Part shown: positions 8,344 to 16,514 of the stretch, piece by piece
Numbering within the stretch: position 1 is the stretch's first letter
Layout: every line of letters begins with the position of its first letter
Position numbers and translations under genes: made by a program
NCBI GenBank assembly: GCA_019456195.1
Contig: VRUK01000056.1
Location: 1 to 35,084, forward strand
Direction of reading: 5' to 3'
DNA length: 35,084 nucleotides
DNA from: Planctomycetota bacterium
GTDB lineage: Bacteria > Planctomycetota > Phycisphaerae > Sedimentisphaerales > Anaerobacaceae
The notes under the pieces: generated by a model
Told to the model about the DNA's origin: nothing
The model's input: only the letters and a program-made list of their open reading frames with translations
Database searches by the model: none

Positions 8344-10482
8344 TTATGGTAGAGGATATAGACGAATATCGTCAAAGTACATCATACCCGCACCGCCGGT
8401 AACCGATCTAAGACCAAGAGTAATCGAAGTTACATTGGTAAGGTTCACTCCCTGGTCTGCAAACGCCTGCAGGTCTATATTCCATTGGGTCCAGGCAGTT
8501 TTCTGCGCTGCATCAGGATTATCATTATCGACACTAGCGCTGCCGTTTATAACAACATACATTGTTTCGGCGGCATTAGAAGAACCACCTCTATACCAAA
8601 TTGTCAATGTGTTGACCCCATTCACTGTCCAGTCACGATTGGAAGTTAACGTTAAAGTCGCCTCAGATTTGCCAACTGCGTTATTGTATTCAAAGGGCAT
8701 CGACTGATTTCCACCGTGAACGGTAGTCTGCTCGGCAAATGGAGCATTAGCGTAACCAACGATAGAACCGTTTGTGGCCGGATTGTCGAAACCGTCTATC
8801 CAGGCAAGATATATCCTGTTGCTTCCGGGTTCACCTTCTTCAAGGTCATTGTAGCTTTCCATATCGTCAATGATAAGGAAGTTGGCCGTAGTGAAGCTCC
8901 AGAGAGGACCAGTCCACGGACTATCGGCGTTGGCGGGATTGGCCTCATCGACACGCCAATAGTATGTAGTATTCCACTCAAGCTCTCCGGGCTCAAAGCT
9001 CTCGGTGCCAAGGTTTCCGCTGTCTTTAAGCTCCAGAGAGGCTGCATCTGCGCCGAAATAGACTTCATGTGTAACGGCAAAAACTCCCGGTACCCAGGTA
9101 AGAGTCGGTGCCTGTGTCACATCCACGGCACCATTAGCCGGATCCGGGCTGCCCACAGCGCCCTCAGTGGTGAAGTTCCAGACATCGCCTTTATGTGTTT
9201 CGGCAATATCAAACTCATCGACGCGCCAGTAGTAAGTCTTAGCCATTTCAAGCGTGCCGGGAGAATAGCCCACAGTTCCCTGAGACTGGCCGCCTGTTGC
9301 ATTGTCCACTTCGTCAAAATTGTCGCCGAAATATATGGTGTGCAGTTTCGCGCCAAAACCCGGTGTCCAGCTAAGTGCTACATCCAGAGCTACAGAGTCT
9401 CCACCGTCAGCCGGGACGGGGAAATAGGCTGTCTTGGGAGGAACACTAAAGCTCCAGACATCACCTTTCCATGGACTGTTCGGCTCGGTATCATTGACCT
9501 CATCTATTCGCCAGTAGTAGGTTGTGCCCGGAATAAGACCATCCGGAAAGGCAAATCCGGGAAAACCGACAACCATGAACGTTCCGGCCTGGTTGCCCTG
9601 GAATGTGCTTTCGGCTCCGGCATTCACATCGTCAAAATTATCACTAAAATATACATCATGCGAGACTGCTTTCGGGCCGGGCTTCCATGAAATATTTACC
9701 CAAGTGTCCGGATAGAGAGCACCATCAGTTGGCGTTGGTCCCCATGCGGTCATTGGTATTCCGCCTTCCATGGCGCCGCGTAATTCGGGCTCCGACAAGG
9801 CATGGTCGTAAATCCTGACATCGTCAATATCGCCAATCCAATCGGATCCCCACCCGTCTGAGCCGATGAGCAGAGGAGTAGTGCTGCTGGTAATTGCGCC
9901 CATTGGGGTCGAGTCGGTCTCCTCTCCATTAACAAAGCACTTCAGTGTCTCCCCGTCATGCGTGCACGCGATGTGGACCCACTCGTCTTTCTCCAGGTTT
10001 CTGCCGACGAAGGCCCAGGCCCTGGGCGACGTATTGAACGTAAACGCCATGTAGGGCTCAGGAGCGCCGCCCCAGCCGTATCGAACCTGCCAGCTCCAAC
10101 TGGGACTGCCCCCACTGTCCGCCTTGCACAGTGGTGCCGTCTCCATGCCCTGTCCCTCCGGGTCATCGGCGCCGGGTCTTATCCATAAGGCTAAAGAGAT
10201 CGGACCAAGAATGTTCAGGCTGGCGTCATTACCGCAATCGACGTAGTCTCCGCCGCCACCGGCGGAGCCCAAGCCATGGAACTCCAGAGCACCACCCTTG
10301 ATGCCGGTAACCCATGTGGCATTGTTCACGATGGTCCCGTCGTTACCGTTGGCGGTCGAATCGGTAACGGTGGTGCCGGAACCATCATCGAGGCTCCAGT
10401 GACCCACAAGATCGGCGCGTACGCTGCCTGCTGCGCTAAGGACAAGAATAAAAGAAACCATATAAATCAATTTTTTACACAT
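8344..10482 (-). CDS. Secreted modular protein 2: LamG, three Fn3-like repeats, shared C-terminal module
   Basis: A 712-residue exported protein, probably an extracellular binding protein. It has a signal peptide (1-23, MCKKLIYMVSFILVLSAAGS, cleavage near VRA). A LamG domain follows at the mature N-terminus (24-240; LVGHWSLDDGSGTTVTDS to IDDVRIYDHALSEPEL). Then three Fn3-like modules (about 243-535), each with TTYYWR/KTYYWR VDE and a W-F/W-S end, and the shared C-terminal module (540-712; DDMESYNDL to FDDIRLYPLP). AGGAG lies 7 nt before the ATG. Unlike the first paralogue it has no DNRLRE-like module, and LamG comes before rather than between the Fn3-like modules. Its own promoter, leader and terminator make it monocistronic. 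Binding target unknown; LamG and the C-terminal beta-sandwich suggest polysaccharide or surface contact, as inference only. Confidence 0.88.
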   Translation of the reverse strand: MCKKLIYMVSFILVLSAAGSVRADLVGHWSLDDGSGTTVTDSTANGNDGTIVNNATWVTGIKGGALEFHGLGSAGGGGDYVDCGNDASLNILGPISLALWIRPGADDPEGQGMETAPLCKADSGGSPSWSWQVRYGWGGAPEPYMAFTFNTSPRAWAFVGRNLEKDEWVHIACTHDGETLKCFVNGEETDSTPMGAITSSTTPLLIGSDGWGSDWIGDIDDVRIYDHALSEPELRGAMEGGIPMTAWGPTPTDGALYPDTWVNISWKPGPKAVSHDVYFSDNFDDVNAGAESTFQGNQAGTFMVVGFPGFAFPDGLIPGTTYYWRIDEVNDTEPNSPWKGDVWSFSVPPKTAYFPVPADGGDSVALDVALSWTPGFGAKLHTIYFGDNFDEVDNATGGQSQGTVGYSPGTLEMAKTYYWRVDEFDIAETHKGDVWNFTTEGAVGSPDPANGAVDVTQAPTLTWVPGVFAVTHEVYFGADAASLELKDSGNLGTESFEPGELEWNTTYYWRVDEANPANADSPWTGPLWSFTTANFLIIDDMESYNDLEEGEPGSNRIYLAWIDGFDNPATNGSIVGYANAPFAEQTTVHGGNQSMPFEYNNAVGKSEATLTLTSNRDWTVNGVNTLTIWYRGGSSNAAETMYVVINGSASVDNDNPDAAQKTAWTQWNIDLQAFADQGVNLTNVTSITLGLRSVTGGAGMMYFDDIRLYPLP

Positions 10483-10816
10483 GATAATTCTCCTGTATTA
10501 GAAGTTAAGATAACCATGATTTGGCCACACACCAAATCACTCGTTATTTTCGCTAAGCATTAAGATACTATTTATGTGAAAATTACATATTGAAACAAGA
10601 AAATATCTTGCGGCTTGTTACTACCTCCTTCCTTCAAAAAACTGCTATATTGTTAATTGAAATGTAGAAAAACTCACTTGCGAAGCGCAAAGTTCATATT
10701 GCAACTCAATGCTTCGTGTAATACGCGTCCTCCTCTACTTATACAATTACTGGAATGTGCCTGCTGGATGAGCTAATAACAAAAGATGCCCGACTTCACA
10801 GGCACGAACTTCACTA
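10483..10816 (-). promoter_or_regulatory. Long leader of modular-protein gene 2 carrying both conserved leader blocks
   Basis: This is the longest of the four leaders, about 334 nt. In transcript order it has an inverted repeat GTGCCTG/CAGGCAC (10757-10763 with 10799-10805), then GAGGAGG (10729-10735) about 80 nt from the start of transcription. Next is a hairpin of 14 positions per arm (10681-10716, CGAAGC closing GCTTCG). Then come AAGGAAGGAGGT with CAAGCCG (10611-10635) and the 9-bp hairpin GTGATTTGG/CCAAATCAT (10516-10540). The first AGGAGG-hairpin block is shared with genes 3 and 4, the second with gene 1. The leader therefore looks like a composite of both types. Confidence 0.6.
10681..10716 (-). 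ncRNA. Conserved leader hairpin, copy in modular-protein gene 2
   Basis: Minus-strand arms CGAAGCATTGAGTT and AACTTTGCGCTTCG with an 8-nt loop: 12 of 14 positions pair. It is homologous to the hairpins at 13996-14036 and 16576-16603, where different bases still pair. It lies just downstream of AGGAGG. Confidence 0.6.
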
Positions 10817-10822
10817 ATACTA

Positions 10823-10852
10823 ACTATATCAAAGAAGCTGCTTTCCAGTCAA
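10823..10852 (-). promoter_or_regulatory. Promoter of modular-protein gene 2
   Basis: Minus strand TTGACT (10847-10852), 18-nt spacer ending TTTGA, TATAGT (10823-10828). Same layout as the other three paralogue promoters. Between it and the terminator at 11017 there is only AT-rich sequence with a 5-bp inverted repeat (TCCGC/GCGGA, 10991-11009). Confidence 0.68.
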
Positions 10853-11016
10853 GGAAAATATCCCCAATTATTCCTGCTTTTTAATTCCCTCAAATAAAAT
10901 CGTCAATTTATTCTTCACTATCCTCACAGAGCAGAACAATCTCCAAAATAATCGGTATCGAAGCTCTGTTGTCGTTTGGAAGTTCGCATATCCGCCGTAT
11001 TTTAGCGGAGTCAATT

Positions 11017-11054
11017 AAAAAGGGGCCTATACCGAATAATTCGATATAAGCCCC
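11017..11054 (-). terminator. Intrinsic terminator of modular-protein gene 3
   Basis: On the minus strand GGGGCUUAUAUCGAAU pairs with AUUCGGUAUAGGCCCC using G-U wobbles, then UUUUU. The wobble pairs work only in the minus-strand transcript, which fixes the orientation. It is related to the terminators at 5113 and 8233. Confidence 0.87.
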
Positions 11055-11072
11055 GAATTGAGGCTAATTTGC

Positions 11073-11094
11073 TCTCGCAATTTTAATTGCGAGA
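11073..11094 (-). other. Perfect 22-bp palindrome in the 3' UTR of modular-protein gene 3
   Basis: Arms TCTCGCAATT and AATTGCGAGA around a 2-base centre, between the stop codon and the terminator. A decayed copy occurs at the same place after modular-protein gene 4 (about 14310-14340), with only the AATTGCGAGA arm intact. Possibly an RNA stabiliser or DNA site; no function is shown. Confidence 0.45.
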
Positions 11095-11105
11095 CAAGTC
11101 CTGGC

Positions 11106-13931
11106 TTAAGGCGCCGGTTCTGGTTCCAGTCCCGGATCCGGCTTAGATAAACGAATATCATCAAAAAAGACGGTGCCTGAACCGCCGGCTACAGGATTGG
11201 TCCTGTTACCAAGACCAAGAGTAATCGTATTTATATTGGCAAGGTTTACACCCTGGTCGGCAAATAACTGCAGGTCAATATCCCAGGCCGTCCATAAAGC
11301 TGTCTGGGCCGCATTTGGATTATCATTAGTGACCGCTGCGCTGCCGTTGAGAGCAACGTACATGGGCTCAGCAGCATTAGCCGCATTGCCTCTGAACCAA
11401 ACTGTCAAAATACTTACACCTTCCTTCGTCCAGTCTCGCCGCACACTCAAAGTCTTCACTGCCTCAGATTTCCCTACCCCGTTGTCGTAGAAAAGCGGCA
11501 TCGACTGTCTGCCGCGGTGAACGATAGTCTGCTCGGCAAAAGGAGCATTCGCATAACCAACGATAGAACCGTTTATTGACGGATTGTCAAATCCGTCAAT
11601 CCATGCTAAAAATATCCTGTTACTCTCGGGATTATCAGGGTCAAGGTCATTATAGCTCTCAAAATCATCCACGGTGAGATAATCGGCTACTGTAAAGCTC
11701 CAGAGTCTGCCTTTGCTGATAGTACCGTCTGTATTAAACTCGTCGATTCGCCAGTAGTATGGCCCTCCGCCCCATTCAACGCCTTCTGGTGGATTATAAC
11801 TCATAGTGCTCTGGCGGACTCGATATATGCCTGTAGTATCGGATTCATCTGCGCTATCCACAGCGTTCTTATCAGTACCGAAATAGACATCGTGCTGCGA
11901 TGCATTATCTCCCGCTGACCAGCTCAAAGGTAATACCTGGTCAATGTCAAGTGTTGACCTGTTGGCCGGACTTGCATTCCACGCAACAGACGTGTCGCCT
12001 CTCATTGTCTGCTGAATCTCCTCTGCGGTCAAAACCGTGTTGTAAACGCGCACGTCGTCAATCATGCCCTCATAGAACTGACTCCACTGATTGTTGGCAA
12101 TTTGGAACGGTCCTCCACCGGCGCTCACGGCAGAACCATCCAGCCGTTCGGACTCTAAGCCGTTGAGATAGAATATTACACCGCTATTCTGTTCAGGCTG
12201 AAAAGTTACGGCTACATGTTGCCATATACCAACCTGCAGAATGGCACTGAAAGCATCGTGATCAAGAATTCCTGGCGTTGTAAATCTAAGGTGATCACCG
12301 CTGGACTTGAATGCATACGAGCCGTTAAGGGCGACAAAGCCCCGATCACCGCCAAGACCGGCCGGGTTGATCCAGCATGAGATAGTAATCGCCTGTGCAA
12401 TCTGAAGGCTGTCGGGAGTTCCAAAATCCAGCCAGCTATCACCATCAAACTCAAGTGCATCACCGTCTTGTCCGGCTACCCACTGGGGGGCACCAACGAA
12501 GCTTCCGTGATTGTCGTGGCCCGACCAATCAACAGCAGTCGTGCCTTGTCCTGCATCAAGTTTCCACCACCCCACAAGACTGGCATTAGTGATGGCTATA
12601 TCGGGTAGAGTCGCAAAGCTCCAGACATCACCCTTATGCGTAGTGGCCGCGTCAAACTCATCAACACGCCAATAGTAAGTCTTGTCCTTTTCAAGGGGCT
12701 CTATAGCAAAGGTTGTATCTGACTGAGGAAGTCCGCCGGCTGCATTGTTAACATCGCCAAAATTGTCACCGAAGTACACAGTGTGCAATTTCGAACCAAA
12801 ACCTGCAGACCAGCTAAGGGACGTATCTAATACTACAAATTTAGCTCCGTCGGCGGGTGCCGGATTGTAAGCTGTCTTTGGAGGAATCGTAAAACTCCAG
12901 ACATCGCCTTCGTGTTTCGTAGTGCCATCGGCCTCAACTTCATCAATTCGCCAGTAGTAAGTTGTTCCCGGAATTAGACCGTCCGGAAAAGCGAATCCCG
13001 GAAAGCCGGCGACGAAAAACGTCACAGACTGGTTGCCCTGGAACGCCTCGGCCGCACTGCCGTCCACAGCGTCAAAATCGTCGCTGAAGTACACATCATG
13101 TGAAGCTGCACCAAATCCTGACGACCAGCCAAGGCTTACCCATGTATCCTGATAAAGGACACCATCAACCGGCTCGGGTTCATGAGCTTTAACTTCCACA
13201 AGGTCAGCGGCGCCGGCATGAGCAATAATATCAGCGTCCGACAGGGCCCGATCAAAAACAACAGCTTCATCAAGAACACCATTCAGATGATCGGCAGGAC
13301 CGCCACCGCGCCCGCCAATCCTGAGCCGGGGAAGATCAACGGAGTCTGGACTTGTTGCTACCAATTGTCCATTGAAAAACAACTGCGTACCGCTGCCATC
13401 GTTACGCCACACCAAATGCATCCATTCGTCCGGTTGTATCACCAAATCCTCCAGAGTTAATTCTCCTTCTGGTGTGAACTGATAGTCTGCAACCCCGTAT
13501 AGTGTAAAGCCGGCCTCACCCAATGCCGTCCAGCCGGCAAGACGAATCGAAGTGGCGTCGCCGTCGTGCAGTGCTTGTGAGTCATTAGCAGCCGGTGGCT
13601 TCGTAGTCTTCACGATATATTCTACTGTCCATGGGCCAGGCATGTCCGCAGCGCCGGTAAAATTGGCACGGTTCGCACCGGTCCTTTCGAATCCCACGGC
13701 CGTTCCCGCACCGAAGAATCCTTCCTGAGCTAACGAGACACCATCGTAGGTTCCGTTCAGCCCTCCGCTGCCTGAATCGATACAGTCAGTTCCGGTCTCA
13801 TTAAACTTATACCAGTTAAGTGGGTTGGTACCGTTTATAGCAGCCTCCCATTCAGTAAGACCGGCCTGAGTCGAACTGCTGATGGCCAGTACCAGAATAA
13901 CTGAAACTAAATAAATCATTTTTTTAAACAT
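11106..13931 (-). CDS. Secreted modular protein 3: two LamG domains with Fn3-like repeats
   Basis: The largest paralogue, 941 residues. It has a signal peptide (1-23, KKMIYLVSVILVLAISSSTQA) and a first LamG-like domain (about 24-245; NPLNWYKFNETGTDCIDSG to LDEAVVFDRALSDADI). Two Fn3-like modules follow (250-445), then a second LamG domain (450-655; GWWKLDAGQGTTAVDWSG to IDDVRVYNTVL), another Fn3-like module and the shared C-terminal module (760-930; DDFESYNDL to FDDIRLSKPDPG), ending in a proline-rich tail EPEPAP. Residues 255-930 run parallel to protein 1, so the two differ mainly in the N-terminal module. AGGAG lies 10-11 nt before the ATG. No catalytic motif seen. Likely exported and surface-active or matrix-associated; the ligand is unknown. 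Confidence 0.88.
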   Translation of the reverse strand: MFKKMIYLVSVILVLAISSSTQAGLTEWEAAINGTNPLNWYKFNETGTDCIDSGSGGLNGTYDGVSLAQEGFFGAGTAVGFERTGANRANFTGAADMPGPWTVEYIVKTTKPPAANDSQALHDGDATSIRLAGWTALGEAGFTLYGVADYQFTPEGELTLEDLVIQPDEWMHLVWRNDGSGTQLFFNGQLVATSPDSVDLPRLRIGGRGGGPADHLNGVLDEAVVFDRALSDADIIAHAGAADLVEVKAHEPEPVDGVLYQDTWVSLGWSSGFGAASHDVYFSDDFDAVDGSAAEAFQGNQSVTFFVAGFPGFAFPDGLIPGTTYYWRIDEVEADGTTKHEGDVWSFTIPPKTAYNPAPADGAKFVVLDTSLSWSAGFGSKLHTVYFGDNFGDVNNAAGGLPQSDTTFAIEPLEKDKTYYWRVDEFDAATTHKGDVWSFATLPDIAITNASLVGWWKLDAGQGTTAVDWSGHDNHGSFVGAPQWVAGQDGDALEFDGDSWLDFGTPDSLQIAQAITISCWINPAGLGGDRGFVALNGSYAFKSSGDHLRFTTPGILDHDAFSAILQVGIWQHVAVTFQPEQNSGVIFYLNGLESERLDGSAVSAGGGPFQIANNQWSQFYEGMIDDVRVYNTVLTAEEIQQTMRGDTSVAWNASPANRSTLDIDQVLPLSWSAGDNASQHDVYFGTDKNAVDSADESDTTGIYRVRQSTMSYNPPEGVEWGGGPYYWRIDEFNTDGTISKGRLWSFTVADYLTVDDFESYNDLDPDNPESNRIFLAWIDGFDNPSINGSIVGYANAPFAEQTIVHRGRQSMPLFYDNGVGKSEAVKTLSVRRDWTKEGVSILTVWFRGNAANAAEPMYVALNGSAAVTNDNPNAAQTALWTAWDIDLQLFADQGVNLANINTITLGLGNRTNPVAGGSGTVFFDDIRLSKPDPGLEPEPAP

Positions 13932-14137
13932 AATAATAGTACTCCTAAGAAAGATTTAATATTCGATGTGAGTTAATATTTAGAAAAGGTGCATTTGCAA
14001 AACACAAAGCTCTGTTTCCAAACTCTGTATTTCGCATAATACTAAATGGAACCTCCTCTATTTAGAAAACTTCGGTAATTGAACCAACAGAAAGACCAAA
14101 TCCCAAAATATTCAACTCTATAGACACAGGCCTAACT
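13932..14137 (-). promoter_or_regulatory. Leader of modular-protein gene 3
   Basis: About 206 nt. GAGGAGG (14052-14058) lies about 80 nt into the predicted transcript and some 120 nt before the start codon. The strong hairpin at 13996-14036 follows. An ATG at the base of that hairpin opens a 30-codon frame (MRNTEFGNRALCF and on) whose TAG overlaps the gene's own ribosome-binding site. The frame is not conserved in the sister leaders, so I give it little weight as a gene. Confidence 0.55.
13996..14036 (-). ncRNA. Conserved leader hairpin, copy in modular-protein gene 3
   Basis: Minus-strand arms TGCGAAATACAGAG and CTTTGTGTTTTGCA pair at all 14 positions (with G-U pairs) around a 13-nt loop. 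Compared with its homologues, bases differ on both arms while pairing is kept. Confidence 0.65.
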
Positions 14138-14143
14138 ACATTA

Positions 14144-14173
14144 TTTATACCAAATCAACTGCATTGCCGTCAA
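14144..14173 (-). promoter_or_regulatory. Promoter of modular-protein gene 3
   Basis: Minus strand TTGACG (14168-14173), 18-nt spacer ending ATTTGG, TATAAA (14144-14149). Spacer end and both hexamers match the promoter of modular-protein gene 4 almost exactly. Confidence 0.72.
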
Positions 14174-14251
14174 GCTTAAACCCTATATGATTACCTGCAA
14201 ACATTCAAATAATCAATACTGCTCAGTTTAATGCTCTATCAATTATCAATG

Positions 14252-14289
14252 AAAAAGGAGCCTATACCGAATAATTCGATATAAGCCCC
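14252..14289 (-). terminator. Intrinsic terminator of modular-protein gene 4
   Basis: Nearly identical to the terminator at 11017-11054. On the minus strand GGGGC closes with GCUCC through a G-U pair, then UUUUU. The shared 3' flank (TAAGCCAGGACTTGTCTCGC) after both stop codons shows that genes 3 and 4 share a recent common 3' end. Confidence 0.86.
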
Positions 14290-14348
14290 GAATTGATGCT
14301 GATTTGCTATATCAATCTCACGTTTTTAATTGCGAGACAAGTCCTGGC

Positions 14349-16514
14349 TTAAGGCACCGGTTCTGGTTCCAGTCCCGGGTCCGGCCTATACAGCCGGATA
14401 TCGTCAAAGAACATTGTTCCTGTTCCGCCTGCTTCAAGATTGTTCTTATCGCCTAAACCAATGGCAATTGTGTCAACGTTGGCAAGGCCTACGCTTAAGT
14501 CAGCAAATGCCTGTAGAGGGATAGTCCACTGCGTCCACGTATCTATCAAAGCTGCATCAGGATTGTCGTGATAGACGGCTGTGCCGTTGAGAGCAAAATA
14601 CATCGGCTCGGCAGAATTACTCAACATGCCGACATCCTGGTTAGTCCACTGAGGACTGACATTGGTATTGGGGAAGCTTACATTGGAGAATGTTGCATCA
14701 CATGTTAAAGCGGGATCATGACTGGTCACCGCTAAGCCTATGTACATAGGTGTATCCATGGCGACTTGTATCAAATCAAATCGCGTCCATGTGTTACCGT
14801 CAGTCGAATGATACGCCCTGATGAGCCCGCCTGCTGTCCGCTCTAATTTGACCCACTGTGGTGTGGTAACGCCTTCTTCGAAATATCTGTCAGTGGTACC
14901 GTCGGTGGCGGTGCGGTACTGGAACCTTACACCGTTTTCAGGAGTAATGAACACACCGGCGTAGCGCGAGTTCCCATCAAGCGTATCGCGAATCATCACA
15001 CCTGCCTTCGCGAATTCCTGTGTGTTCTGAACACTATCGACCTTTGCTATAATCGATCCGGCGCCGGTGAATTCCTTGAAAGCAAAATGGAACTGGTCCG
15101 TATTGCCCCAGATATCAATACCGCTGCCGGTCAAAGTGTAAGTTTCGGCTGGCTCCTCTACGAAACCGCCAACATAAGCCGGATAACCTTTGAACCATAG
15201 TGACAATGTTTCAACGCCTTCCCTCGTCCAGTCTTTTTCCGAACCGCTTAATGTCCTCTCTGCTTCTGAATACTTCATGTTGTTATCATAGGATAACGGC
15301 ATCGACTGTTCACCCCCGTGAATAATGTCCTGTTCGGCGGCGGGAGGTTCAGCATAGCCGACAACAGAGCCGTTTGCCTCGACTTCCCATCCGTCTAACC
15401 ATGATTCATATATAATATCCGGCGAGTAGTCGTTGTAGTCCTCGAAATCGTCCACTACAAGAAAATTAAGTGTCGTAAAGCTCCAGACGTTACCTTTATA
15501 GAGTGTTGAGTCCGGTGGAGCGTTGACTTCATCGACCCGCCAATAATAAGTCTGGCCGAATTCAAGAGGCTCAGGGAGAATATAAGTAGTATCTTCATGG
15601 CCTTGACGCGATAATGCATCCTGCCAATTGTCTATGCTGGCCTGGTTGACGTCCTCGAAAACTGTGCCGAAGTACACATCATGCTTAACTGCATAGGTTC
15701 CCGCCCTCCAGCTTAGTGCTGTATCCAGCGGCACCTCTGTTTGGCCGTTACCTGGTTTCGGGCTGTAACTCTCAGGCTGAGGACTTATACCAAGCGCATA
15801 GTTAATCGCAGCTTCTAACAACGCATTAGCATTCTCATTCCAGACAAGGTTCGATCGCTCATCAAAACCCAGACATACGCGGATATCCGCTGCTGACCGG
15901 TCACTTCCATCTGCAGGAGGTACGGGCAGTTCGGCACCCTTGTCATAAACAAAGATAACATCGTAAGTCTGACCGTCTTCTAACGTGGCTGTTGCAATTA
16001 CAGTGGCCTGGTCCCCTGCAATACCCTGGCCAAATCGAGCTATACCGCGAACACTCTCAATTTCGGTAAGAACGGATACTATCCCGGTAAGACCTGCGGC
16101 CAGAGGGTGTTCGGGTGCGACGATTTCTATCTCTGTAGTCGCCACATTCTGGCCTGCACCGCCGCCAAGTGTTAATCCCATCTCGTCCCAGCCCCAGCAT
16201 TCGGTGATTACCATCGGTGTTTCAATCTCTGTGATTTCGGTCCTGATTCCTCCGGAACCTACCGATTCGGAAATAAACACCACATCAGCCGCAGCAGCAG
16301 CGATCTCTGTGGTTGCCTCATCTTCATCGTCATCAAAATATGTTACCGTATGCCCAAACCCTTCAATCAAGGCCTTGAGCATATCATCTCCGGGCTTAGT
16401 CGCATCGTCCATCGCCGAGATAAACAAAACTTCAGCACCCATAGTTGCAGAACTCCAAAGGCTAAGTACTACACCCAGACATAATAAGGTACTTACATAT
16501 TTTTTTCCCAACAT
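14349..16514 (-). CDS. Secreted modular protein 4: amidotransferase-like N domain, Fn3-like, C-terminal module split by a DUF1349-like insert
   Basis: A 721-residue exported protein with a signal peptide (1-27, cleavage near ATMGA). Residues 28-243 form an alpha/beta domain resembling ThuA/glutamine-amidotransferase folds (EVLFISAMDD, DVVFISESVGSGG, PMVITECWGWDEMG, PEHPLAAGL) but without a Cys-His catalytic pair that I can see. One Fn3-like module (246-345) follows, then the shared C-terminal module (DDFEDYNDY to FDDIRLYRPDPG). That module is interrupted after LSLWFKGYPAY by about 150 residues resembling DUF1349 (FAKAGVMIRD, GVRFQYRT, WVKLERTAGGLIRAYHS, YIGLAVTSHD) and resumes at AEPMYFALNGTA. 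AAGGAGG lies 7 nt before the ATG. Tail EPEPVP matches modular protein 3. Function unknown; probably binding. Confidence 0.87.
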   Translation of the reverse strand: MLGKKYVSTLLCLGVVLSLWSSATMGAEVLFISAMDDATKPGDDMLKALIEGFGHTVTYFDDDEDEATTEIAAAAADVVFISESVGSGGIRTEITEIETPMVITECWGWDEMGLTLGGGAGQNVATTEIEIVAPEHPLAAGLTGIVSVLTEIESVRGIARFGQGIAGDQATVIATATLEDGQTYDVIFVYDKGAELPVPPADGSDRSAADIRVCLGFDERSNLVWNENANALLEAAINYALGISPQPESYSPKPGNGQTEVPLDTALSWRAGTYAVKHDVYFGTVFEDVNQASIDNWQDALSRQGHEDTTYILPEPLEFGQTYYWRVDEVNAPPDSTLYKGNVWSFTTLNFLVVDDFEDYNDYSPDIIYESWLDGWEVEANGSVVGYAEPPAAEQDIIHGGEQSMPLSYDNNMKYSEAERTLSGSEKDWTREGVETLSLWFKGYPAYVGGFVEEPAETYTLTGSGIDIWGNTDQFHFAFKEFTGAGSIIAKVDSVQNTQEFAKAGVMIRDTLDGNSRYAGVFITPENGVRFQYRTATDGTTDRYFEEGVTTPQWVKLERTAGGLIRAYHSTDGNTWTRFDLIQVAMDTPMYIGLAVTSHDPALTCDATFSNVSFPNTNVSPQWTNQDVGMLSNSAEPMYFALNGTAVYHDNPDAALIDTWTQWTIPLQAFADLSVGLANVDTIAIGLGDKNNLEAGGTGTMFFDDIRLYRPDPGLEPEPVP

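Noticed and set aside
8716..9690. 324-codon open frame on the plus strand
   Set aside because: It is antisense to modular protein 2 and lacks any recognisable domain, signal or ribosome-binding site. The opposite strand has a signal peptide, LamG and Fn3-like modules.
10600..10640. GTAACAAGCCG beside GGAGGT resembles the 3' end of 16S rRNA
   Set aside because: The resemblance is short, and the order and spacing of the two parts do not match 16S rRNA. There is no further rRNA sequence nearby.
5204..16514. PEP-CTERM/exosortase sorting of the four secreted proteins
   Set aside because: The proteins end in short proline-rich tails with no PEP motif, membrane helix or basic cluster, and no exosortase gene is in the window.
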